Of a stretch of DNA of 64,000 nt, positions 25,446 through 36,734 are shown one piece after another. The notes beneath the pieces were generated by a model. That model was given only the letters and a program-made list of their open reading frames with translations. It did not search any database and was not told where the DNA came from. The DNA comes from Ursus arctos (lineage: Eukaryota > Chordata > Mammalia > Carnivora > Ursidae): contig NW_026622908.1 in the NCBI RefSeq assembly GCF_023065955.2, positions 47,155,367-47,219,366 of the forward strand. The letters run 5' to 3'. Each line of letters starts with the position of its first letter. Position 1 is the stretch's first letter. Made by a program: the position numbers and the translations under genes.

Positions 25446-26091
25446 GAAAAATGTCTTTAAAAGATGATTTGCTATTCGAAGTAAAAATCACAGCAATGTG
25501 TTGTGAAGTTTATAATGTGATCTAAGTAAGACATATGATGACACTAGCACTGAGTCCAGGAAGGGCAGGGCGAGTGGAAGTAGCTGTTGCGAACCTTGTA
25601 AACAGTACATGAAGTAGCGTATTATTGTTTGAAGGTGTAGAATGACAAGTTAGAGAGACACACTGTAAGTTCCGAACAGACCAGCAAAATAGCAAAACAA
25701 AGAGTTACGGCTAATGAGCTGTCAGAGGAAATAAAATGGAATCATTAAAATACTCAATTGGAAAAAGAAAAGAGGAAAAAAAAAAAAAAGAACAAAGAAC
25801 CTATGTGGCAAAGAGAAAACCAATAGCAAGATGATGGGCTTAAATCCAACCTTATCAATAATCACATTAAATGTAAATGATTTAAAATCCCAATTAAAAA
25901 GGCAGAAATTGTCAGATTGGATTAAAAAAAAAAAGAAAGCAAGACTCAACTATACACTACATTTAAGAAAATTGCTTAAAATGTGAAGACACAAACAGGT
26001 CAAAAGTAGATGGACAGGAATAGATACACCACAGTAACACTCACCAAAAGAAAAGAGAGCTGCTTGTATTAACTTCAGACAGGGGCACCTG

Positions 26092-26264
26092 GGTGGCTTA
26101 GTCGGTTAAGCATCCAACCCTTGGTTTCAGCTCAGGTCATGGCCTTAAGGTCATGAGATCAAGCCCCACATGGGGCTCCAAGCTCAGTGCAGAGTCTGTT
26201 TGGGATTCTCTCTCTCCCTCTCCCTCTGTCCCTCCCCCTGCTCCTGCTCTTTCTCTCTTTCAAA

Positions 26265-26303
<39 letters not shown>

Positions 26304-26330
26304 AATCTTCTCAAAAATTAAAAAACAAAA
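26092..26330 (+). mobile_element. CanSINE (older type) inserted in L1 ORF2
   Basis: GGGGCACCTGGGTGGCTTAGTCGGTTAAG head, GAGATCAAGCCCC box B, and a long (AATA)n run of about 40 bases. The duplication is imperfect (TTCAGACA at 26084-26091 against TCTAGACA near 26332), consistent with an older insertion. L1 text resumes at 'gacaaagtacattttgagcaaag'. Confidence 0.93.
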
Positions 26331-26520
26331 GTCTAGACAAAGTACATTTTGAGCAAAGTATACTCCCAGGCATAAAACGTTATTTCGTAATGATAAGTGG
26401 GTCAATCCATCAAGAGACTCTAACCACCGTAAATGTTAGCACACCCAATAACAGTGCTTTAAAATACATAAAACACAAATTATTGGCATTGAAAGGAGAA
26501 ATAGACGAATCTACAATTAT

Positions 26521-26724
26521 TTTTCTTAAAGATTTTATTTATTTATTTGCGAGAGTGTGAGAGAGAGAGAGGGAGTACAAGCAGGGGAGAGGGGCAGAGA
26601 GAGAGAGGGAGACGCAGACTCCCCGATGAGCAGGGAGCCTGACGTGGGGCTTGATCCCAGGACCCCAGGATTGTGACTGAGCCGAAGGCAGACACTTAAC
26701 TGACCGAGCCACCCAGGCGCCCCC
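26521..26724 (-). mobile_element. CanSINE, reverse orientation, inserted in L1 ORF2
   Basis: Starts with the complement of the tail (aaagattttatttatttatttgcgaga) and ends gagccacccaggcgccccc. Flanked by AATCTACAATTAT (26508-26520) and AATCCACAATTAT (26726-26738), one mismatch. L1 ORF2 continues directly as 'gtgaggagatttcgacaac'. Confidence 0.95.
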
Positions 26725-27055
26725 AAATCCACAATTATGTGAGGAGATTTCGACAACTCTCTGTCAATAACTGAGAGAAGTAAGCAGAAAGCCAGGAAGG
26801 CAGCGGAGAGTCCACAGCACTGTCAATCCAACCTACAGAACTAACATTTATAAAACACTCCACCCCGAAAACTGCAGAATTCACATTCTTTTCAAGTACA
26901 CATGAAGCATTTACCAAGGTAAACCATATTTTGGGCCATAAAACTACTCCTAATAAATTAAAAGGATTCAAATCATACAGAGTGAGGCCACAAAAGAACT
27001 GAATTCTGAACGTCCAAGAGAACAGTATGTGGAAAACCCCCAAATCCATGTGTGG

Positions 27056-27545
27056 TGGGCAGAATTCTAAGATGGACACGTGCCCTGTGCCCTCTGGTGT
27101 TACTCGTTTTATGTGAAACGGACAAAGGGAGTTTTGTATATGTAATTAAGGTTACTATTCAGCTGACTTTAAGATAGCGAGATTATCAGGGTGGACCCAA
27201 CCTCATCGGAGAAATCCAAGTCAGAGACGCCAAGCATGAGAGAGAAGAGGTTGGTCATTACTGGAGCGGAGGAACGAGGACCTGAGAGGAGCCACGGGGG
27301 GCTGAGAACAGCGCCCAGCCGGCGGGGCCAGCCAGGAGGCACAGAGGACGTCAGTCCTCCAACTACAAAGGCCTGAGTCCAGCCAGCGACAGGCATGGGT
27401 GGAGAGGACCCTGAGCTCCAGATGGGGGAGGGCAGGCCACCAGCGCCGCCCTGTCGGATCCTGGCCCCTGGGACCGGCACCGAGAAGGGGGTGTTGTTGG
27501 AAGCTGCCACGTGTGTAATTGGTCATGTAGCAACAGAAAACGAAA
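27056..27545 (+). mobile_element. MaLR-type LTR inserted in L1 ORF2
   Basis: 'ggtgggcagaattctaagatgg', 'gtaattaaggttac', 'gagattatcagggtggaccc' and the end '...gtgtgtaattggtcatgtagcaacagaaaac' fit a MaLR (MLT/MST-like) LTR. Middle is GC-rich and diverged. Solo; no internal genes. Confidence 0.65.
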
Positions 27546-27648
27546 ACAATATAGAAATTAAGTAACATGCGTCAGAGAACTCAAAAAAGGAAAATTAGAG
27601 AGTGTTTCAAACAGATTGAAAATAGAAACACAAAAATGTGTTGGCTTT

Positions 27649-28350
27649 AATATGGATGGACCTGGAGGGTATAGTGCTGAGTGAAATAAGTCAGAGAAAG
27701 GGAAATACCGTATGATTTCACTTGTATGTACAATCTAAGAAGCAACAAATGAGCAAAGAAACAAGAGACGGGAGTGGAGGAGGGATGGGGGGACAGGGGA
27801 GGCAGAAGGATGGGGACAGGGGAGGCAGGAGGGTGGGGGACAGGGGACGCAGGAGGATGGGGACAGGGGAGGGGATGAGGGACAGGGGACAGGGGAGGCA
27901 GGAGGATGGGGACAGGGGAGGCAGGAAGGTGGGGGACAGGGGAGGCAGGAGGATGGGGACAGGGGAGGCAGGAGGATGGGGACAGGGGAGGCAGGAGGAT
28001 GGGGACAGGGGAGGCAGGAGGGTGGGAGACAGGGGAGGGGATGAGGGACAGGGGACAGGGGAGGCAGGAGGATGGGGACAGGGGAGGCAGGAGGGTGGGG
28101 GATAGAGGAGGGGATGAGGGACAGGGGACAGGGGAGGCAGGAGGATGGGGACAGGGAGGGGACAAGGGACGGGGACAGGTAGGGGACAGGAGAGGCAGGG
28201 GGGCAGGGGACGGGAATGAGGGCGGGCACCCGTGGTGAGGAGGGCTGAGAAGTGACGCATGCAATTGGCAAATCACTATATTGCGCACCCGAGAGTAATA
28301 AACACTGTATATTAACTACACTTGATTTAAAAAACAAAATAATTTTGTAA
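27649..28350 (+). mobile_element. Younger LINE-1 3' end containing a minisatellite
   Basis: 'atggatggacctggagggtatagtgctgagtgaaataagtcagagaaagg', then the G-rich tandem repeat, then 'caaatcactatattgcgcacccgagagtaataaacactgtatattaac' and a terminal A-rich tail. This is the carnivore-type L1 3'UTR, with its normal G-rich segment expanded. Host L1 text resumes as 'attcgtgggatctggct'. Confidence 0.8.
27780..28215 (+). repeat. 23-bp G-rich minisatellite
   Basis: Tandem array of GGGGACAGGGGAGGCAGGAGGAT-type units (about 23 bp) with T/G and length variants, interspersed with 'ggggatgaggga' units. Roughly 18-19 unit lengths. Proline-rich minus-strand frames over it are artefacts. Confidence 0.93.
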
Positions 28351-30183
28351 AAATTCGTGGGATCTGGCTTATGTCATGCGAGAAAAGAGAAGAAGTGCCC
28401 AAATCAATGACCTCAGCCTCCACTTGAAGAAATTGGGTTAAAGAAGAACGACATCTACAGTCAGCAGAAGAAAGGAAGTCATCAGTGTGAGAGCAGACGT
28501 CTACACCACAGAAAACCAGCGGAGCCAGAGCTGTTTTCTTAGAAATTAAACAACGTAATCAAACTCCATCGTGTCCGACTGATCCAAAACAGCGGGAGCA
28601 GACCCGACCGTCTGCAGGGCCGTCACCACAGACGCGGCTAAAACACGAAGAGCGAGGGGGGCTGTGGGGACCCCTTCCCGCCGCTCCGCCGCGGGTGAGA
28701 GGACAGACCCCGCCTGCCACGGAGGCGCCCGGCCCTCAAACCAACGGCAGAAACTGAGACCGTAGCTGAAAGCCTGGCCTGGAAGGGCGCTCGTGGCGGC
28801 TTCTGCCGAACACTTCAGACAGTGAGCGCTCGTCCCAAGCTGGCTAGACGGGGACCCGAAGGGAAGGCAGCACTGTCTGCGCGTTCTCGAGGCCAACATC
28901 GCTCGGGTCCCACAACCAAGCACCGAGAAGAAACAGGCCACGAACAGAAATGAAAAAATTCTTCCCAAACGTTTAGCAAATCAAATCCCCAAATACACAA
29001 ATCGGATAACACACGGCCACGTGGGGCTTCTCCCGGGAATGCCAGGTCGTTTTAACGTTTGAAAATAAGGAATTTAGCTCATACTATTAATAAACTGACT
29101 AAGAGAAGAAAAATCTTGTGACCCTCTCCCCAAGTGCAGAAAAGCATTTTACAAAGCCTGCCCTGGGTTCCTGAGACACGCTCCCAGAGGACGGTGGGCA
29201 ACAGGAAAGTCCCACAGCCTGAGGACCGTGGGCTTCAGGGACAGCGTCCAGAACGGCACCCGCCCACGTTGGTCGACCAGCTTTCGGCCAAGCAGCAAAA
29301 CCATGGAGAAAGGATTACCTTTTAAACAGGAGGTGTCGGAGGGACTGGCCAGCCCTAGGAAGGAACACACCCCTCACCTTGCATCGTACCCAAGAGTTCA
29401 TTCAAAAGGGAGGAGAGACCCAATGTCAGAGACCACACTCACTATAAAGCTCCTGGAAGGAAGCAGAGATGAAAATCTGACTGGCCTTGAGTCTGGCAAA
29501 GATTTATTCAATATGGCACTCGAAAAAACAGCATAAAAATCAACAAATTTGACCTCATCAAAAGTGTTCTTTTAAAACTTCTCTTTGAAAGACACTGTCA
29601 AAAGAAGGCAGCACATAGCACCAGCCGGGAGAAAATACTTGCAAAACAGAGTTTTTGCAAAAAAGTGAAGGATGTTTAGCCAGAATATATAAAGAACTTT
29701 CCCTACCCAACGATAAGACAAACACCACCCAACAAAGAAATGGGGGAAAGGTTTGAAGGCACACTCCTCCAAGAGTCACAAGGGACCGACGAGCACGGAA
29801 AAGGTGCCCGGATTCATAAATCGTTCGGGAAACGCAAAAGAAACCCACGGTGAGAAGCCACGAAATTCCTATGAGAGCTGCTAACTTTGGAACCAGGGCC
29901 CTGGGGAGGGCGTGGAGCAGCTGGGGCCCCACACGCCCCATGTGAGTGGAGAGCAGGCACGGTCTGGAAGTGTCTCTACAAATTCCCCGCCTCTCCCATG
30001 CGACCCGGCGGTCTGGATGTCGACACAGAGTCCAAAGCGCACGCCCACACGAAGCCTGGCACGTGGAACAGCCAGAGGCTGGAAGCCGCCCACACGTGCA
30101 TCCATGCCGAGGCGGACAGGCGGGTTGTGGAGCACACATGTTCTGGGACACTAGTTGTCAATGAAAAGTGACGTGACAGCGAT

Positions 30184-30685
30184 TGTGGCGGGCAGAACTG
30201 TGTCCCCGAAGACGTGCACCCCCGACCCTAGGAACCACGCCGGGGTCTGCTGCCCCGCCAAGCGGAAGCGAGGTTGCAGATGGAATTACGGTTGCTAGGC
30301 AGCCGGCCCTGAAGCCGGGAGATTACCCCGGATTATCCCGGTGAGCACCCTGTGATCACAGGGTGCTCAGGGTGGGAGCGGGACATGTGACTTCGCAGAA
30401 GTCGAGAGGGATGCCACGGGACCAGGACTGGCTGCCGTGGCTGGCTCCGAAGACAGAAGTGGGTCACAAGCCACGGAATGCGGGCCCTCGGGCAGCCAGA
30501 AGGGACAAGGAGCTGAGGTGTTCCTGGAGCCTCCCGAGGGAGCACAGCCCCGTGACCCCCAGAGTCTGGCCCAGTGAGACCCGTTCAGGTTTCTGACCCC
30601 TCGGGTTGTGGGTCACATGCTCGTGTTGTTCAGAGCCCTGAGTGCGTGGTCACGTGTCACGGCGGCAACAGCAGGCTGCCACTGA
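30184..30685 (+). mobile_element. MaLR-type LTR with internal palindrome
   Basis: 'gtggcgggcagaactgtgtccccgaagacg', 'ggttgcagatggaattacggtt', 'gagattaccccggattatcccggtgag', 'cccagtgagacccgttcaggtttctgacc' and '...gtcacggcggcaacagc' match the MaLR LTR from end to end. Strongly GC-drifted. Adjacent to the L1 3' end. Confidence 0.75.
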
Positions 30686-30689
30686 TAAT

Positions 30690-31280
30690 GGCAGGGACCT
30701 CGGGACCGCGGGACCGCGGACGCAGCAGCACGTGACCACTCCCAAGCAGGTGCCATGAGGACGGTGTCCAGCCGCTCAAAGGAAATGCACGGTTGATTTG
30801 GGCTGGGGGGCAGGACCTCAGGACAGGGGGGCGGGGGCACAGACGGCAAGCTAGCCCCGGCCTCGGCGCCCGCGGGCCGCTCCGGGAAGGGTCTACAGGG
30901 CGAGGCGGCAGCCGCATCAGCAGGGGTACAGTGCTGGGGTGCGGGGGCCTGGGGAGAGCCACACAGACCTGGTCCTGCCTCCAAGTGCACTGGGGACCAC
31001 TGGCCAGTTTTCAGAGGAGAGGAATGGTCTCTGACAAGCCCCTGAGACCTGTGCTATAGAGAGCACAGGAGTCTGGGGGCTCCGGGGTGCAAAGAACAGG
31101 GGACTGGCAGCCCGGGGTGGGCTGGCAAAGGGGGTCGGAAGGTGGGGACCCTGGGCGTGATGGGAGACAGCTATGGCTCTGCACCCTGTGGTGCGAAATA
31201 CGGAGGTGCAGGTGCGTATAGGAAGAACCCCCTGGGAAAGCCGGGGGTGTAGGGGCGAGGAAGTGGGGGGAAGAGGGTGC
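30690..31280. other. GC-rich intergenic DNA, nothing recognised
   Basis: No gene or repeat I can name. Confidence 0.45.
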
Positions 31281-31284
31281 TGCC

Positions 31285-31590
31285 TGTGACGGGTGAATTG
31301 TGTCCCCCAAATTCGTAGGTTGGAGTTCTGGTCCCTGGTACTTCAGAACGTGACCACACGTGGAGATCGAGTGTTTAAGGTAAAGTGGGGTTACCGGGGT
31401 GGCCCTGATCCCACATGACTGATTCCTGATGAGAAGAGGGCATCAGGACACAGCCTCGCATGGAGGGACGACCCCGTGAGGACGCAGGGAGAGCACGGCC
31501 GTCCACACGTGAAGAGAGAGGCCTCAGGGTGACCTGCCCTGCCCGTGTGGGCATCTTAGACGGGGGGACAGTGAGTCTCTGCTGTGTGAG
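31285..31590 (+). mobile_element. MaLR-type LTR fragment
   Basis: 'gggtgaattgtgtcccccaaattcgtaggttggagttctgg', 'acttcagaacgtgaccacacgtggagatcg' and 'ggcatcaggacacagcctcgcatggaggg' follow the common MaLR 5' half. Confidence 0.75.
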
Positions 31591-32425
31591 CCCATCTGTG
31601 GTCTTTGCAGAGCCAGCTCTAAGCAAACAAGGGCCCGGCTCTTCCGCACAAGCCTCAGAGCCGCTTGCCCCCTGCAGGAAGACGGTAACACTGATAAAAC
31701 AGAAGCAGGGTTCCGTAGGAGTTGGGGGCAGGCAGGCCCGCTGATGCTGGGGGCTGCTTCCAGGGGGCGCACAAGGTGTCGGTGCCGGGCCTCTGCTGCT
31801 GGCCCGCAGGGGAGCAGGGAGGGCAGGAGGAGGGCTGAGCAGACTGCTGTCACCACCCCGCCTGAGTCCACCTGCCACTGGCAGGGACTGGGGGCTCCCC
31901 GCCCCCACCAGACTGAGCTCCCGGCACCGGCCCCCAGAGACCCCCCGTGTCTCCACCGGGCTTGCACTTGGTGACTGAGGAAGGTCAGCAGGACGTGAGG
32001 CGCAGGGGCCCGGAAGCGTCGGGGGGCTGGAGAGGTGTGCTCTGGAGGGAGACTCCTCTCTGAGGGCCCCCCGGGCAAGACTCCGACTCTTCCGCTGAGT
32101 GGCTGCCTGACAAGTCCATGCCTCCGTCTCCTCACTGTGAAGTGGGCCCCTCTCCGAGGAGGGCGGGATGGATGTGGCACTCTCCTCGGGCATAGCGGCT
32201 GCGTGGGCAACGTCGTCTGTCCTTGCAAGTTGGGGACTAACACACGAGAGGGATGAGGAGCCTGACCAGACGCCCTGGCTGCCCCGGGGACAAGAGGACT
32301 GTCACGGTGAAAACGGGGGAGCCCTGGGCCGGCCGGGACCGTGGGTCACCTCCACAAGGACCCCGCCCCTTTCCACGGCCAACGTCCAGGCTCAACACCA
32401 CACCAGCCACCCCCTTACAGTCTGG
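31591..32425. other. GC-rich intergenic DNA, no gene
   Basis: Overlapping open frames reflect composition. Contains a CTCF-like core TTCCAGGGGGCGCAC (31758-31772) and a MIR-like scrap near 32,115-32,150. Confidence 0.45.
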
Positions 32426-32429
32426 GAGC

Positions 32430-32715
32430 GGGGGTCCAACATGGGTCTCACTGGACTAAAATCAGGGTGTTCTCGGGGCTGGTTCCCCTGGAGGCTCAGG
32501 GGGCAGAATCCGTTCCCAGCCTTTGCCAGCTTCTGGGGGCACCACACTCAGTGGTGTCCTCCCACTCCCCCTGTCTCTGGGCCTCTCGTCAGGACCCTTG
32601 GGATGCGGCTAGGACCCCCCCAAACGTCCAGGACGGTCCCCCCATTCACGGTCCTTCACCGAGGTAGACTAGCCAAGTTCCTCTGCCCAGCGGGGCCGCA
32701 CCCTCATGGGTTCCG
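32430..32715 (-). mobile_element. MaLR-type LTR fragment
   Basis: 'ccaacatgggtctcactggactaaaatcagggtgttctcggggctggttcccctggaggctc' is the reverse complement of the MaLR 3' part. Opposite orientation to the copies at 30.2 and 31.3 kb. Confidence 0.7.
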
Positions 32716-32727
32716 GAATTAGGCTGT

Positions 32728-33150
32728 TGTGTCAGTCAGGGCTCTCCACAGAGACCACTGGCAGGATGTCTGTCTCTCTGTCTGTCTATCCGTCTATCTC
32801 TCTACCCACCCAAGGAATTGGGCGCCCTGGTTACGGAAGCTGCCAAGTCGCAGGAGCTCCAGTTGGCAAGCCGGTGCCCCAGGAGAGCCAGCGTCTCAGT
32901 TCCAGTCTGATGGCAGGAGGAGTTCTCTCTTCCTCAGGGGAGGGTCAGCCTTTTGAGCTAGTCAGACCTTCCACTGATTGGACAAGGCCCACCCACCCTG
33001 TGGCAAACCGTCAGCTTCACTCAGTCCACCGCCTCCCATGTGCATCTCACCCAGAAACACCTGCACATACACACCCAGAATCATGTTTGACCAAACATCT
33101 GGGTTCCCCGGGCCCAGCCCGCTGGACCCATAAAACTGACCCTTGTAGAC
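32728..33150. mobile_element. Ancient interspersed repeat, class unresolved
   Basis: 'gtcagtcagggctctccacagaga', 'ggaattgggcgccctgg', 'gtctgatggcaggaggagttctctcttcctcaggggagg', 'ccactgattggacaaggcccaccca' and 'aatcatgtttgaccaaacatctggg' match a common mammalian repeat whose class I cannot assign from memory. Contains a short TCTG/TCTA patch. Confidence 0.6.
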
Positions 33151-33154
33151 ACGG

Positions 33155-35090
33155 GTATCTCTTGTGGGGGGAGGGGCACTAGTCAACCGAGCCCAAGGAC
33201 CGAGGGACTGGGCAGCAGGAAGGGACAGAGCAGGGCACGTGGACTGCGGGTCAGGGACGGGTGAAGCAGTGTCCTTGCTCTGTCCCCCGTGGGGGCATGG
33301 CGCCTGGACTCCGCGAGCTGCCGGACAGGTCCTGAGACCTTCCATGATGGGCTGGGTGTGGGGAGGTCAGAGGTGCCAGCAGGTGGGAGGACAGGCAGGG
33401 CCCCCCAGGTGGCAGTGGCCTGTGGGGGGGAACCTGCAGGGCCAGATGGGAGCAGCAGGGCCATGGGCTGTGGCCACTTTGAAGGGCCTTCAGGGCACTT
33501 GTCCGGCTGAAAGGCACAGGCCCCTGTGGGCAGGGGGCTGGTGTGGCCGAGAAGAGGGGCTGCCTCCCCGAGGCGCTGCTGCTGGGCTGCGGACCGGACA
33601 GGACAGATGGATCCCGGGGGTGAAGCCCAGCTTCCCACGACGGCCCCCCACAAACACGCACCCCGAGAGAATAAGCCGCCTGAGGAAAGGGAAGGAAGTT
33701 GCTGGCTGAGCCTGCCGATTGCAGGAGGGCCTCGCATGTGCTCCGAGGTCAGCAGGGCCTGGGGCCTTTCCAGCTGCCCCGTGCTGGGCGCCCAGGGGCC
33801 CCGCCGGCATCCCTGTGACCTGCCTCCTTCTCTCCGACTCTGTCTTCCCCTGTAGGGCTCTCCCTGGGGACAGTTCTCCCCATGTCACCAGCTGCCCCTC
33901 TGGCCGCATTCTCACATGTGGGCTGGTCCTTCCAGGGACGGCCGGTGAGCCACTCCGCACCTTTCCTCTGCCCCCTTCCCGCCGCATTCCCTGGGGTTAG
34001 CGGTGGGCACCAGCCCCTTCACCCTCCCTCTTCCCATCTCTGCCGCACCAGGAGCAGCTCCGGCACCTCGGGGCGTCTCCCAGGCTCCGTGGCTGGAGGC
34101 CTCCGGCCCCCACTGCCTCAGCTCCTGTTGGGGTCTTCCTACTTGCTGCCCTGTCCCTTGGCCTGGACGCTTGTCCCCAGTGGTCAGGAGGCTCACCTTC
34201 TCCCTGGGTCATCACCCCGACCTCCCCTGTAAGTTGCCACATGCCCCCGGCCAGTGCCCTGCGCCCCCTCCCTCGATGGCTCCTACCGTTGCTGTCCCCT
34301 CCTGACTTAGGACACCCATCCGCCGTGTGCCTGCCCTGTGCCCGGGCCGCCCACTCCTGGAGGCTGGGGCTGTACCGGTCCTGTTCATCACGTACCCCCA
34401 GAGCCGCAGGGACCCTCACAGACCTCTCCCTGCTGTGGCTGCTCCAGCCGGCCACCCCTGCAGAGACCCTCTGGCACGGGGTCTTCCCAAGGGCACTCCT
34501 GGGGGGAGATACCCCACAACCCAGGGACCCCGGGAGACCTCTGCCCAGGGCCTGAGCCTCCTCTGAGAGCACCTCGGGTGGGGCCATGATCCTAGAAACG
34601 CAGGCCAGACCAGTGAGCGGTGGGCTGGGGCCAAAAGAGGGGGTCTGCTTCCTGCCCGTCTGCACCCCCACGGGCATCGCCGTAAACAGACTCAGCCCCC
34701 GACTTCAGCACTCGAGGGTCCTCACGATACCCCGTGACCTGCCCTTCAGCGTCCGAATCAGCAGCACCCCTCCATCCGTGCACCGTCCGTCCCAGCCAAG
34801 CCAGGAGGAGCTGCACAGAACTCCCCTGCCCTGCCCTGCCCCGCCCTCACTGGGGCCCACCCAGGTGCGCTCCCTTCGGGGTCTCCACTCACCAGCAAAC
34901 CCCTTCCACCCTCGGCTGCCCTTCCCTCAGACACCAACCTCCCTGGCCTCTGAGTCCCCGAGTGCTGTCCCCACACTTCTCCCATGCTCTGGGGTCCTCC
35001 CTTCAGCCTGCGGCCGGAGGGGACATGTAGCTGGGGCGCGGGGGTGCAGGAGAACCTGGCTCTGGGGGTCCCAAACAGATCGGGTAGGCT
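33155..35090. other. GC-rich intergenic DNA, no gene
   Basis: High GC with many open frames on both strands, none recognisable. No young repeat seen. Confidence 0.5.
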
Positions 35091-35099
35091 GCTTGCCAC

Positions 35100-35520
35100 T
35101 CACAAAATCCAGAGGCAGACAGACGAGCGGTGGTGACACAAGAGAGGAGTTTATTTCCGCAAGGCCACTACTGGGAGGACCGCGGACTGGAGTCTCGAAC
35201 GCGGTCCCCAGAGCACTGAAAATACTTGCAGGTTTATTAAGGAGAATGTGGAGTGCCGGTGGGTGGGTCTGTGCAGGGGGGCACTCAAAGTCGATCACTG
35301 TCTTGGGGTCAGTCCCACGGGAGTCCCTCTGGCTCAAGGCCGTCCTTGTGCTGGAGGGGAGTTGTGGTTCCCATTGGGGCATGCTTCCCAGGGGTCTTCC
35401 GCCTGAGTTAGGAGAGGAGCTGGAACGAGGAGCTTCATCAGTTAGAAAGGACAGAGCGAGGTCAGAAGGGAGGTGGTCCAAGTCCTCGTTCAGACAGAGG
35501 GGGTAGGCTATGCCCCCACC
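35100..35520 (-). mobile_element. Possible LTR-like segment
   Basis: 'agaggagtttatttccgcaaggccactactgggaggaccgcgg' and 'ggtttattaagg' look like an antisense LTR with poly(A)-signal complements (TTTATT). No boundaries or duplications found. Tentative. Confidence 0.3.
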
Positions 35521-35534
35521 TCTGCAGGAGAGGT

Positions 35535-35645
35535 CTGTATCAAGATCCCATTTTACAGGCGGGAGGCCAAGGCTTACGGAAGCTGAGGGTCTGCCCCAGC
35601 TCTTGCAGCGGGTGGGAGGGGATGTGGTGTCTCCAGAGCCATGCT
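35535..35645 (+). mobile_element. MIR fragment
   Basis: 'cccattttacaggcgggaggccaaggc...aagctgagggtctgccccagctcttgcag...tctccagagccatgc' parallels the MIR core and 3' half. Confidence 0.5.
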
Positions 35646-35649
35646 TCTC

Positions 35650-36590
35650 GGCAGCGTGTAGTGGGAAGTGCAAGGGACAACCCTGGTCACCCGCAGGGTG
35701 GGGGTTCCCATCCACAGCCCCACTGCCCCGCCAGGCCCCTCCAGGACTGAACGTGGAGGCCTTGGCGTTTGCCTCCGGGCAGGGCTGGGACCCATCCTCC
35801 CTGTCCCTCAGCTCATGGACCTTCAGAGCCAGGTCCCAGATCACTGCCCCCACCTCCCCAGCTGGGAGTTCGCGGAGGAAGAATCTGGGCATTGTTCACG
35901 GGACACAGGGGCCACCTGCTCCCGCCCACTCTCCCTGCCCTTCTGAGTCACTGCTCCAAAGAGAGGGGGCGTTGTAGCCCCAGACCTGTCTGTCTGGCTG
36001 CCTGGGAGGGGCTGGGTGCCACAGAGAAGCTGGCATCCCCCAGAGCAGGCAGGTATAGACCGCGAGCCACCGGCCCAGCCCTGGGAACAAGCCTGGCCGT
36101 GGGCAGAGGGTGGAGGCCTGCAGGAGTGATAACGTCTGTTCCGGGTCAGGCCGAGGCAGAGCAAGCTCTCCCTCGTGGAGGGAGGTGGGACCTGTCCCCC
36201 ACCCACCTGTGCACCCCCCACTGTGTGGTGGTCCCTTGCGGGACTGTGAAGCCGGAACCCCCTTTCCCAATGCTCTGCTGCAAGGACATCTCTGGGAGGA
36301 CTGAGGCAAGACGGCCTACCCCCGCCCCGCCAAGAACAGCTGGCCCAGCGTGACCTCTTCCGGAAAGAGGTCAGCTGCAGCCAGCTGCCTGGAAGGTAGT
36401 CACTGGTCACATCTGGGCTGGAGCTGGCTGGGGATGTTTGGGCAGACCCCCTCCACGGCCTCGGCCTCCAGCTGCCCAGACACAAGTCACACCTTTGTTC
36501 TGTGGGACACTTGGAGGCCAAGAATACTTAGGGGAAGCCACAGGCATTGCCCAGCTCTTCCCGACACTCACAAAGCCAGCGCCAACAAAC
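35650..36590. other. GC-rich intergenic DNA, nothing recognised
   Basis: No gene or repeat identified. Confidence 0.45.
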
Positions 36591-36734
36591 AAGGAACCCA
36601 CCCAACCCAGCCCAGCACACTCAGAGCACACAGTCCAACCACCAGGGCCAGGCCAGCTCAACCAGCCTTCCCATCCCCCACAGCCCAGCGTGCACCCCCC
36701 CCTCCATTGTCCCTTCCATCCCAGCCCAGCCCTC

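Larger units (their letters stand above)
24156..30175 (+). mobile_element. Near-full-length ancient LINE-1, split by five later insertions
   Basis: Consecutive L1M landmarks occur in order on the plus strand. The 5'/ORF1 region includes 'ccagacctggcatccaagcaagcattacc' (24,288) and 'cagaaggataatgacccctgatggaaatctgg' (25,140). ORF2 begins with 'gtcagattggattaaaaa' (25,911) and 'aaaacactcc...ttcacattcttttcaagtacacatga' (26,850), continues at 27,545-27,648 and again from 28,350 ('cccaaatcaatgacctcagcctcc'). The RT region runs to 29,150, and ORF2 end/3'UTR to about 30,170. Three CanSINEs, one MaLR LTR and one L1 3' end interrupt it, listed separately. No intact frame remains. Confidence 0.85.

Noticed and set aside
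27647..28288. Proline/serine-rich minus-strand frames of about 180-213 codons
   Set aside because: They are translations of a 23-bp minisatellite, all three frames being open because the repeat lacks stops.
34927..35892. 321-codon minus-strand open frame
   Set aside because: Spans a possible LTR-like segment and a MIR relic; composition typical of chance frames in GC-rich DNA.
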